Position numbers and translations under genes: made by a program | NCBI GenBank assembly: GCA_040235375.1 | Contig: JBECKQ010000376.1 | Span: 1-12,632, forward strand | DNA length: 12,632 nt | Direction of reading: 5' to 3' | DNA from: JBECKQ01 sp040235375 | GTDB lineage: Bacteria > Planctomycetota > Phycisphaerae > UBA1845 | Shown here: positions 6,401-11,826 of the stretch, one piece after another | How positions within the stretch are numbered: position 1 is the stretch's first letter | Layout of the letters: each line of letters starts with the position of its first letter | Notes under the pieces: model-generated | Told to the model about the DNA's origin: nothing | Seen by the model: only the letters and a program-made list of their open reading frames with translations | Databases searched by the model: none

Positions 6401-9113
6401 GAACGAGTGCCCGCAGCCGCAGCTCGGCGACAACTGCGACGTCCCCATCGTGGTTGACCTTACCGCTACGCTGCCTTATAGCGACACCAACGGTTACACA
6501 TGCGGGCGCAATAACAACTACGACGAGACGTGCCTCGGCTACTACGACGGCGGTGAGGACGTCATCTACCAGTTGGATGTCACCGGCGACGCCATGTGCG
6601 TGGCCATCGACGTCCAGAGCAACACCACCGAGAACTGGATCGGCGTGGGCGTGGACACTGCCTGCCCGCTGGGAGGTGCTTGCCTCGCGGCCGTGGGCAC
6701 ATCCACCACGCACGCCACCATCGACGGGTTGGTGCTCGTACCTGGCACGTACTACATGATGATCGACACCTGGCCGTCGCCGCCCTGCCTGCACGACTAC
6801 GACCTGACGATCACGCCGTCCGACGCGTGCAACTTCGGCGCCTGCTGCGGTTATCCCGGCCAGGGATGTGTCGAGGTCTATGAAGAAGAGTGCATTGCGG
6901 TCGGCGGCATATTCCTGGGCGACGATACCACGTGCAGCACGCTGGACTGCAACAACAACGGCATCGATGATGCTTGCGATATCGCCGGCGGCACCTCGCC
7001 GGACTGCAACGGCAACGCGGTGCCGGACGAGTGCGACCTGGCACAGGGCACGAGCCTCGACGTGGACGTCAACGGCGTGCCCGACGAATGCCAGCCGGAC
7101 TGCAACACCAACGGCGTCCTCGATCTGTGCGACGTTGATTGCAACATCGGCGAGTGCGCCAGCTACTATCCGAACCTCTGCGGTCTCAGCGAGGACTGCC
7201 AGGGGAACGGCGTTCCCGACGAGTGCGAACTGGGCAAGGACACGGTACGCGCCACGTACATCATTGACGACGGGTCGTCGGAGGACGGCCTGGGCATCAC
7301 CGCGGGTGCGGACCTGGCGGCCCTGGTGCAGTACAACGTTCTGGCCGGCGGTGGAAAGATCACGTCCGTGTCCATCGCCTGGGGTTCAACCTACGATGGC
7401 ATACCCGCCACCGTGTACGTCTGGAACGATCCGAACCAGGACGGCAGTCCGGCGGACGCGCAGGTCCTTGCTTCGGCGTCCACCGTCACGGCCAACTCCG
7501 GTCTGGATATCTTCACCGAGGTGGTGTTGCCGACGCCGGCGAACATCGGCCCCGAGGGAACGAGCTTCTTCGTGGGCTTCATCCTCAATGACAACCAGTA
7601 TCCGATCGCGTTGGACCAGACGGCGCCGGTCTCCGGGCGCAACTGGATTGTCGGCAGCGCATATGCAACGCCGCCAATCGATCCGAACGATCTCGGCAGC
7701 GCGGCTTACAACGTGCCGCTCGACACGACAGAAGGTAACGGGTTCCCCGGCAACCTGATGATCCGTGCTGAAGGCGTTCAGGGCGGCGGCGGCGACTGCA
7801 ACACGAACGGCGTGCCGGACGAGTGCGACGTGCCGCCGATCTGCGATCCGCAAGTCGAAGCGTGCAGCCTCGACTGCAACAACAACCTGATACCGGACGA
7901 GTGCGAGATCGCCGTCACGGACTGCAACAACAACGGCATCCCCGATGACTGCGACATCGACGCGGGTGTCAGTCTGGACTGCAACTCGGACGGCATCCCG
8001 GACGAGTGCCAGCTTGACGGCAACGATTGCAACAACGACGGCGTTCCCGACGACTGCCAGTTGGCGGACAACGATTGCAACGGGAACAACATTCCCGACG
8101 ATTGCGATATCGCCAGCGGCGTCAGCGAGGACTGCCAGCCGGACGGCGTGCCCGACGAGTGCCAGCTCGGGCCGTTCCATCCGGGCGGCAACCTGGTTCA
8201 GGACCCGAGCTTCGAGGCCGGTACGCCCAACAGCTACTGGACCGAGTACTCCCTGCAATTCGGTACGCCGTTGTGCACGGTCGCTGACTGCGGCACGGGC
8301 ACCGGTACGGGCCCCCACACTGGTACATGGTGGACCTGGTTCGGCGGTTACCCGTACGGCTACGAAGAAGGCTACGTGCAGCAGACGCTCGTCATTCCCA
8401 CCGGTTCAACCACGCTCACGTTCTGGCTCGAGGCCATCGTGTGCGACAGCGTGTCGGACTACATGGTGGCGAGCATCGACGGCAACGAGGTCTTCTCGAT
8501 CGATGGCGGCAGCGCCCTGTGCGGGCAGCTCGGTTACCAGCAGCAGGTGGTTGACATCTCCGCGTACGCGGATGGCGCCTCCCACGTGCTGGAGTTCTAC
8601 TCCGAGACGTTCGCCAACGCTGCGGGCCCGTCGAACTTCTTCATCGATGACGTGGAGATTTCCGGCGTTGGGGCACCGCCCGACAACGACTGCAACCTGA
8701 ACAACGTGCCCGACGAGTGCGACATCGCCGGCGACACCAGCCACGACTACAACGCGAACGAGATCCCCGACGAGTGCGAGGAGATCTGCGGCGACTGGAG
8801 CGGACCGGGTGGAGATCCGGACAACGCCGTGGATCAGTGGGACTACTGGTTCTTCCTCGACTGCTTCGGCACGTGTGATCCCGATCCGAAGTACCGTGTC
8901 CAGGCTGATTTCGACGAGGACGGGTGCATCACCGCGGTCGATTACCAGTACTGGCTGCTTTGCTATCGCGCCTTTGTCGGCGATCCGCTAGCACTGCCGC
9001 CGTCGAAGCCTCGACCGCCAGGATCGCAGACTGGGGAGATTCAGAAACCTGGTCTGCCCGGAACGCAGCCGGGCGTCGTCCCGGGCCAGAGCCAACCAGT
9101 GGTTCGGCCATAG
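3483..9113 (+). CDS. Giant secreted Cys-rich mosaic protein with GEVED, six-Cys, Ca-loop repeats and dockerin-like end
   Basis: This 1876-residue protein starts with a signal peptide (MRWTRRIALLCTVLLCTGAL, about residues 1-22). A low-complexity linker leads to two PPC-like beta domains (about 120-250 and 261-394) and a GEVED domain (about 398-550; DYNQDMDFDDPGE and WGATEDYTVCI). Five six-Cys modules begin at residues 555, 594, 764, 939 and 1119, with PPC-like domains between them (634-759, 807-934, 982-1116). Fourteen DCNxNGxPDEC-type repeats occur in three blocks (1155-1250, 1438-1562, 1736-1766), separated by a beta domain (about 1257-1434) and a jelly-roll or CBM-like domain (about 1570-1728). 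A dockerin-like segment (1769-1832) has an EF-hand loop at D1809, D1811, D1813, G1814 and D1820. A Pro-rich tail ends it. I see no catalytic motif, so it is likely an extracellular structural or adhesive protein. Such mosaics are typical of Planctomycetota; exact function unknown. Confidence 0.92.
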   Translation: MRWTRRIALLCTVLLCTGALLAVDNPAAKRKAVDQPAQPAELTANGKGAVPHGTASIPESKKPEDLALDSAIEQTAPATDWQKEVLDGGPRVATKADALEAAKREELMKQGWGDESAGDMRACDDCLTPNMDLGDIGFDVWGYSVSGDCATEGKWYASFNGYAGNIYHFDMCNVGTASSDVDIKITDSTCAILDGQDGSSSCSWHPDNFTWTCPADGVYYVVIAPYRSYNQHNCAGDATDTFTMYYYAEGDPCEGVTPPVNDDCSSVGTPVVLAEGVPETFVGDNTCATNDGGSCFGPVGETWEAFTLTGSATGWDVVLDYCATTDGYGASYYHFALDCPCSSYVTADHYDWTTCPNGNFTAEFSELADGTYYFPVAYSPEDGAAGPYTITVVATVHVPAYCESTATSTADETIKQVVLNTIDNTTTDCDLYDDFTALSTDVAQNVTYPLTLVIGDCEGTSCYSKRAAVFIDYNQDMDFDDPGERVYNSGALGNSPCPDYTINTNIMISTNSLLGCTRMRVVVREGSTDPSPCGTYTWGATEDYTVCIQPQPETGACCLGDMCLDGGMTDVECINTGGVFQGGGTTCDPNPCVGACCFPDGSCSVLTEDDCAAATGSYSGGGTDCDPNLCPAPGDACSNPVEITAVPFVTQFDNDEALPGAPSCNSSYSVTQNDWWFTYTPAEDCYIVLDVAEVTSYDMVMGIYTGPDCNNLTNIDCLDDPEPYHVEFEATGGTTYWFQIGDYGSGEGGGLTDFSLDCGAVPSGACCFPDTSCAVMTANECVSSNGTYQGNDTVCEPGLCPLVIDAGEDCPVAYDIPSVPFDVVFDNDTYAAGTPAGSCNSSTATTMQNDGWLSYTPTQECLLDFSFASPDYDAIAAIYSGPDCDNLTEITCIDTPDDPGTYQMIATTGTTYWFQIGDWGSSEGGGVTPFSLDCVVGPGACCFLDGSCQETDPIDCIFNLGGDYSGDGTTCTPNECPQPQLGDNCDVPIVVDLTATLPYSDTNGYTCGRNNNYDETCLGYYDGGEDVIYQLDVTGDAMCVAIDVQSNTTENWIGVGVDTACPLGGACLAAVGTSTTHATIDGLVLVPGTYYMMIDTWPSPPCLHDYDLTITPSDACNFGACCGYPGQGCVEVYEEECIAVGGIFLGDDTTCSTLDCNNNGIDDACDIAGGTSPDCNGNAVPDECDLAQGTSLDVDVNGVPDECQPDCNTNGVLDLCDVDCNIGECASYYPNLCGLSEDCQGNGVPDECELGKDTVRATYIIDDGSSEDGLGITAGADLAALVQYNVLAGGGKITSVSIAWGSTYDGIPATVYVWNDPNQDGSPADAQVLASASTVTANSGLDIFTEVVLPTPANIGPEGTSFFVGFILNDNQYPIALDQTAPVSGRNWIVGSAYATPPIDPNDLGSAAYNVPLDTTEGNGFPGNLMIRAEGVQGGGGDCNTNGVPDECDVPPICDPQVEACSLDCNNNLIPDECEIAVTDCNNNGIPDDCDIDAGVSLDCNSDGIPDECQLDGNDCNNDGVPDDCQLADNDCNGNNIPDDCDIASGVSEDCQPDGVPDECQLGPFHPGGNLVQDPSFEAGTPNSYWTEYSLQFGTPLCTVADCGTGTGTGPHTGTWWTWFGGYPYGYEEGYVQQTLVIPTGSTTLTFWLEAIVCDSVSDYMVASIDGNEVFSIDGGSALCGQLGYQQQVVDISAYADGASHVLEFYSETFANAAGPSNFFIDDVEISGVGAPPDNDCNLNNVPDECDIAGDTSHDYNANEIPDECEEICGDWSGPGGDPDNAVDQWDYWFFLDCFGTCDPDPKYRVQADFDEDGCITAVDYQYWLLCYRAFVGDPLALPPSKPRPPGSQTGEIQKPGLPGTQPGVVPGQSQPVVRP
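5145..6950 (+). repeat. Five six-cysteine 'GACC' modules alternating with PPC-like domains
   Basis: Within the giant gene, codons for GACC or GACC-like starts lie at 5145, 5262, 5772, 6297 and 6837. Each module is about 39 residues and follows GACCxxDGSC...(D/E)C...Gx(Y/F)xGxxTxC...C, with exactly six cysteines, so three disulfides are possible. The last four are spaced 510, 525 and 540 bases apart, because a PPC-like domain sits in each gap. The first two of these PPC-like domains are close copies: both have QNDxW, YTP, IYxGPDC, TTYWFQIGD and FSLDC. This indicates tandem duplication of a two-domain unit. I do not know a family name for the six-Cys module. Confidence 0.85.
6945..7232 (+). repeat. 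Ca-loop-like DCNxNGxPDEC repeats, block 1 (five copies)
   Basis: In-frame copies read DCNNNGIDDACDI, DCNGNAVPDECDL, DVDVNGVPDECQP, DCNTNGVLDLCDV and DCQGNGVPDECEL, with a short Cys-containing insert before the last. D/N at positions 1, 3, 5, 9 and often 12 recalls EF-hand or thrombospondin type 3 loops. Paired cysteines at positions 2 and 11 could form a disulfide within each repeat. Confidence 0.8.
7794..8168 (+). repeat. Ca-loop-like DCNxNGxPDEC repeats, block 2 (seven copies)
   Basis: This is the longest run of the motif: seven copies including DCNTNGVPDECDV, DCNNNGIPDDCDI, DCNSDGIPDECQL and DCNGNNIPDDCDI, spaced about 13-22 residues apart. It lies between the beta domain and the jelly-roll-like domain and probably forms a rigid, calcium-dependent stalk, by analogy with thrombospondin type 3 repeats. 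Confidence 0.8.
8688..8780 (+). repeat. Ca-loop-like repeats, block 3 (two copies) before the dockerin-like end
   Basis: DCNLNNVPDECDI is a standard copy. DYNANEIPDECEE has lost the first cysteine. The block leads directly into the dockerin-like segment, whose DFDEDGCITAVD loop fits EF-hand positions 1, 3, 5, 6 and 12. Confidence 0.7.
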
Positions 9114-9129
9114 TCAAGGTTCCGGCGCT

Positions 9130-9161
9130 CGCCGGCTGCGGCTGGGAATCCGCAGCCGGCG
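9130..9161 (+). terminator. GC-rich hairpin after the giant gene, no U-tract
   Basis: CGCCGGCTGCGG (9130-9141) and CCGCAGCCGGCG (9150-9161) form a perfect 12-bp stem with an 8-base loop, starting 17 bases after the stop codon. No run of T follows, so it may be a weak terminator, an RNA 3' end stabiliser, or a partial block that lowers expression of the next gene. Confidence 0.5.
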
Positions 9162-9205
9162 GCGCCTGCCGATAAGTGCGGCTCTTTCGTGACAAGTGTT
9201 TGGGG

Positions 9206-9255
9206 CTCTCTACGAGGGGTGAGAGAAAGCGCGATTTGAAAGCGACTGTCTCTCA
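9206..9255 (+). promoter_or_regulatory. Alternative hairpins just upstream of the PEP-CTERM gene's ribosome site
   Basis: TGAGAGA (9220-9226) can pair with TCTCTCA (9249-9255), ending five bases before the AGGAGG site. The same GAGAG can instead pair with CTCTC at 9206-9210. The two stems exclude each other. This is seen only as base complementarity; a regulatory role is inference. Confidence 0.25.
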
Positions 9256-9272
9256 GGCTTAGGAGGTGAAGA

Positions 9273-9863
9273 ATGGTTGTAAGAAGAGGCTTGGTGTGTT
9301 CCCTGCTGCTTGCAGGGTTGCTCGCTGCGAGCCCGGCCTCGGCGACGATCACGGTGACGCTCGATCCGTCGGCACAGGTCGTGCCGCTGGCGGCGCCGTA
9401 TGCCGAGGTGGACATCGTGGCGGACATCCCTGAAGCCGATCAGATCGTCGCGTGGGGACTGGACCTCAGCTACGTCAGTTCGATTGTCGATCTGTGGGGC
9501 GGGGGCTGGTCCACCGCGGTTCAGGTCAACACGGCCCTGTTCGATCCCGCAACGGCGGCCGATGGTGACGACCTGGCCGGCCTGGTGCCGCTGGGCGACC
9601 CGACGGTCTGGGGATCGGGCGTCGTGCTGGCCACGGTAAGATTCGTGCCGCAGTCAATCGGCATCTCGCCGCTCACGCTGAGCGACGACAATGCCTTCAA
9701 TGGACTGGGGCCGGACCTTACTGAGGGCTTTGCCCTCAATCCGCCGCCGACCGGCAATTTCGCAGAGGTGGTCTACGTGCCGGGATCGATCGAAGTCGTC
9801 CCTGAGCCGGCATCGATCGCTCTGCTGGCGCTGGGCGGCCTCGCTCTGATCCGCCGGCGCTAA
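9273..9863 (+). CDS. PEP-CTERM surface protein with cohesin-like domain
   Basis: This 196-residue protein has an N-terminal signal peptide with probable cleavage after ASA at 22-24. It ends in a classical PEP-CTERM signal: PEP at 177-179, a hydrophobic stretch SIALLALGGLALI, then RRR. Such proteins are handled by an exosortase that cuts at the motif after export. The body (about 25-145) is beta-rich and cohesin-like: an opening strand with VDIVADIP, then VAWGLDLSY, and later GVVLATVRF and ISPLTLSDDN, which resemble the 'ydpsvl' and 'G.latl.F' strands of cohesins. AGGAGG at 9261-9266, six bases before ATG, supports the start. It lies 159 bases after the dockerin-like giant gene on the same strand, so co-expression and interaction are plausible but unproven. 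The cohesin assignment is pattern-based and moderately sure; the PEP-CTERM assignment is firm. Confidence 0.9.
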   Translation: MVVRRGLVCSLLLAGLLAASPASATITVTLDPSAQVVPLAAPYAEVDIVADIPEADQIVAWGLDLSYVSSIVDLWGGGWSTAVQVNTALFDPATAADGDDLAGLVPLGDPTVWGSGVVLATVRFVPQSIGISPLTLSDDNAFNGLGPDLTEGFALNPPPTGNFAEVVYVPGSIEVVPEPASIALLALGGLALIRRR

Positions 9864-9918
9864 TGACAAGCGGACACGAGACCGAACACGGGCTCGTCGT
9901 CCAGCAGGAGTAACGAAT

Positions 9919-9955
9919 GGGCCGTACTCCACGGACGCGTGGAGACGGCCCTTTT
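9919..9955 (+). terminator. Intrinsic terminator after the PEP-CTERM gene
   Basis: GGGCCGT-A-CTCCAC (9919-9932) pairs with GTGGAGACGGCCC (9939-9951) around a 6-base loop, with a single bulged A, and TTTT follows at 9952-9955. It starts 55 bases after the stop codon. It also insulates the convergent lgt gene. Confidence 0.85.
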
Positions 9956-9985
9956 CCATGCGCGAGGCGGATTCCTCAGTCAGCG

Positions 9986-10003
9986 CGGCCGATCCAACGG
10001 CCG
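9986..10003 (-). terminator. Small hairpin past the end of lgt
   Basis: CGGCCG (9986-9991) and CGGCCG (9998-10003) form a 6-bp stem with a 6-base loop, 36 bases beyond the lgt stop. There is no T-run on the minus strand, so the terminator role is uncertain. Confidence 0.3.
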
Positions 10004-10039
10004 TTTCGCGTCACGAGAGGTCGACACGTCCCGCCCGCA

Positions 10040-11242
10040 TCAGACGGCAGCGGGAGCGTTCGGGCGTTCCTGTGCCACGGCCCTCGGGCTGGTCAGGCGC
10101 GGCAGCAGGACCACGGCGGCGAGCCCGACGACGAGGACCACCACACTGAGGAACTGTGAGATGGTCAATCCGAAGAGCGTGTCGTGCGGGTTATCGGTCC
10201 GCACGATCTCCATGACGATCCGGCTCGCGGGGTACAGCACCATCGTCCAGGCCACGACCATGCCGGGGTAGCGGCTTCGAGCGTAGATCGCCGACAGCAG
10301 CAGAAACATCACGCCGAGCGATATCGCATCGTAGAGCTGCGCCGGGTGCAGCCAAAGTGAATGCTGCGTCGAGGCCAGCGACCGCAAATCGCTCCATTTC
10401 ACCGGCCGTCCCGCGGCCTCTGAAATCCGGCGCAGGTGCAGCGACGCCGCAATGTCGTCGGCCAATTCCGCCGGCGAGTGCTTGCCCATTTTATGGCTCA
10501 GCTCGGCGAGCTCGCGGCGCAACCGGTGGGCCTCTTCACTGTCCGGCGCTGACTTTCGCAGGGATGCGTAGCGGTCCCCCTTGACCATGAACTCGTCAAG
10601 CAGCGGCCGGTTGTCCACATCCAGGCCGTACAGCACGTGGCGGGGGATGGGCTCCGGCTCCTTGGTCACACTGCTCTTCCAGATGAGCTCGTCCGGTACC
10701 TTGATCCGCCCGTCCTGCCATTCCCGCATGTATGCGGGACTTCCGTAGGGGAACCGTACCGCCCACGGCAGCGCCTTATCGCCGGTGTCCGTCACACACA
10801 CGCCGCCCCAGCAGCATCCGAATCCGAAGCAGCCCAACCGCCCGATGCCCATTGCCAGGATCACGGGCGCGGCGGCCAGATCGAGATAGGCGAGGATCGG
10901 CTTTCGACGAATGCGGAGGTAGACGGCAACTCCGATTCCGGCGAGCAGGACCCCCCCGAGGATCTCGCCGCCCCCGGACATCAGGGCGGCGTCTTTCAGG
11001 CTCATCTGGCCGGAGCGCAACTGCGGGGCGAAGTAGTGGATGACGTGCATGAGCCGGCAGCCGACCACTCCCAGCAGCACGCCGATCAGGGCCATGCTCG
11101 TGATGACGGAAGGATCGAGGCCGCGGCGCCTGGCTCGGCGCACGCTGATCCACAGGGCGACGAGAACGCCGACGACGACGAAGAATCCCCAGGTGCGGAT
11201 CGGATAGTTGATGCCGGGTACGGTCCAGAGCTCGGGATGCAA
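10040..11242 (-). CDS. lgt: Prolipoprotein diacylglyceryl transferase Lgt, with large insertion
   Basis: Lgt is the inner-membrane enzyme that transfers diacylglyceryl from phosphatidylglycerol to the lipobox Cys of prolipoproteins, the first step of lipoprotein maturation. The 400-residue product starts MHPELWTVPG and IRTWG, as in this family, and has several membrane spans. GRLGCF at 134-139 supplies R135, equivalent to E. coli R143. HPAQLYD lies at 299-305. R341 in SRIVMEIVR matches R239, and GLTISQ follows at 358-363. The TTG start is chosen because AGGAGG (minus strand, 11254 to 11249) lies six bases upstream; an in-frame ATG at 11314 would add 24 residues unlike any Lgt. Two oddities: about 95 extra, charged, helix-rich residues between the FP at 164-165 and HPAQLY, and L95 where E. 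coli has H103 of the HGG motif. It stands alone, divergent from the DUF2007-like gene. Confidence 0.93.
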   Translation of the reverse strand: MHPELWTVPGINYPIRTWGFFVVVGVLVALWISVRRARRRGLDPSVITSMALIGVLLGVVGCRLMHVIHYFAPQLRSGQMSLKDAALMSGGGEILGGVLLAGIGVAVYLRIRRKPILAYLDLAAAPVILAMGIGRLGCFGFGCCWGGVCVTDTGDKALPWAVRFPYGSPAYMREWQDGRIKVPDELIWKSSVTKEPEPIPRHVLYGLDVDNRPLLDEFMVKGDRYASLRKSAPDSEEAHRLRRELAELSHKMGKHSPAELADDIAASLHLRRISEAAGRPVKWSDLRSLASTQHSLWLHPAQLYDAISLGVMFLLLSAIYARSRYPGMVVAWTMVLYPASRIVMEIVRTDNPHDTLFGLTISQFLSVVVLVVGLAAVVLLPRLTSPRAVAQERPNAPAAV

Positions 11243-11248
11243 GGGCGT

Positions 11249-11254
11249 CCTCCT
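11249..11254 (-). promoter_or_regulatory. Shine-Dalgarno that supports the TTG start of lgt
   Basis: The minus strand reads AGGAGG here, six bases before TTG (11242-11240). The codons after TTG encode HPELWTVPG, the usual Lgt N-terminus, whereas the reading frame upstream is not Lgt-like. Confidence 0.8.
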
Positions 11255-11362
11255 GCTTTTGGGCTCGGATTGACGGCCGCCATCGTACCGCAACGATGCC
11301 TGCCCGGCGACCACTCCGGTTGAACTCAGCGGACAATTGCAGCAGGGCGCCGGATGCGTAAC

Positions 11363-11368
11363 TATACT
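11363..11368 (+). promoter_or_regulatory. Possible -10 element for the DUF2007-like gene
   Basis: TATACT matches five of six -10 positions and lies 54 bases before ATG 11422. The best upstream -35-like site, TTGCAG (11337-11342), is 20 bases away, longer than the usual 16-18, so support is weak. Confidence 0.25.
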
Positions 11369-11421
11369 GGTCGCGTGCAGTCGAAGTCTGCGAGCCGCTT
11401 TCTAATACTGGAGGTGATGAA

Positions 11422-11814
11422 ATGCCCCGTGACCCGTCCTGTGTCTACGTCGCGAACAACGTTGAGTCTGCGGACATCGTTGTCGCGTGGCTCGCCGAGC
11501 ACGGAGTTGAGGCGATGGTCCCCGGGCGACACGGGATCAGCTCGGCCTTCATGGGGTTGCAGGCCATCGTGCCCGGCGGCGTGGAGGTCTGCCTGCGCAA
11601 CGAGGCCGATGTCGCGCGTGCCCGTGCCCTGCTGGCCGAACACGAGGAGGCGATCAAGGCCCGCCTGCCGGCCGGTCATGAGTCGGATATGATCACGGTC
11701 ACGTGCGACAAGTGCGGCGAGGTCTGCGAGTTCCCGTTTGACGTCGCCGGCCGTGTGGCCGAGTGCCCCCACTGTCACGAGTACATCGACGTACCGCCGC
11801 CGCGCAGGGAGTAG
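11422..11814 (+). CDS. DUF2007-like small protein with C-terminal zinc ribbon
   Basis: A 130-residue cytoplasmic protein with no signal peptide or membrane segment. Residues 6-75 look like the DUF2007 'putative signal transducing protein' fold: VYVANNVESADIVVAWLAEH opens a strand-helix pair, GGVEVCLRNEADVARARALL gives the second, and a Gly-rich loop joins them. The family is GlnB-like in fold, and its role is unknown. Residues 95-118 form a zinc ribbon with C95xxC98 and C115xxC118, plus an extra C102. The start is ATG with GGAGG at 11410-11414, seven bases upstream. It is convergent with mgtE, with only 12 bases between the stop codons and no clear terminator there, so the two transcripts may overlap. 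Calls: zinc ribbon fairly sure, DUF2007 likely, function not known. Confidence 0.85.
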   Translation: MPRDPSCVYVANNVESADIVVAWLAEHGVEAMVPGRHGISSAFMGLQAIVPGGVEVCLRNEADVARARALLAEHEEAIKARLPAGHESDMITVTCDKCGEVCEFPFDVAGRVAECPHCHEYIDVPPPRRE

Positions 11815-11826
11815 AGGCGCCGCCGT

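Noticed and set aside
4506..6794. A 762-codon open frame antisense to the giant gene.
   Set aside because: It lies entirely inside the giant gene, whose protein has clear domains and repeats. The antisense product is low in recognisable motifs, and long antisense frames are expected from GC-rich codon bias.
7386..8318. A 310-codon minus-strand frame.
   Set aside because: Mirror of the Ca-loop repeat region of the giant gene; its Val/Ala-rich pattern is the complement of the repeats.
6945..8780. Regularly spaced short repeats suggesting a CRISPR-like array.
   Set aside because: The repeats are in-frame protein motifs with variable DNA sequence and spacing, not conserved direct repeats with unique spacers.
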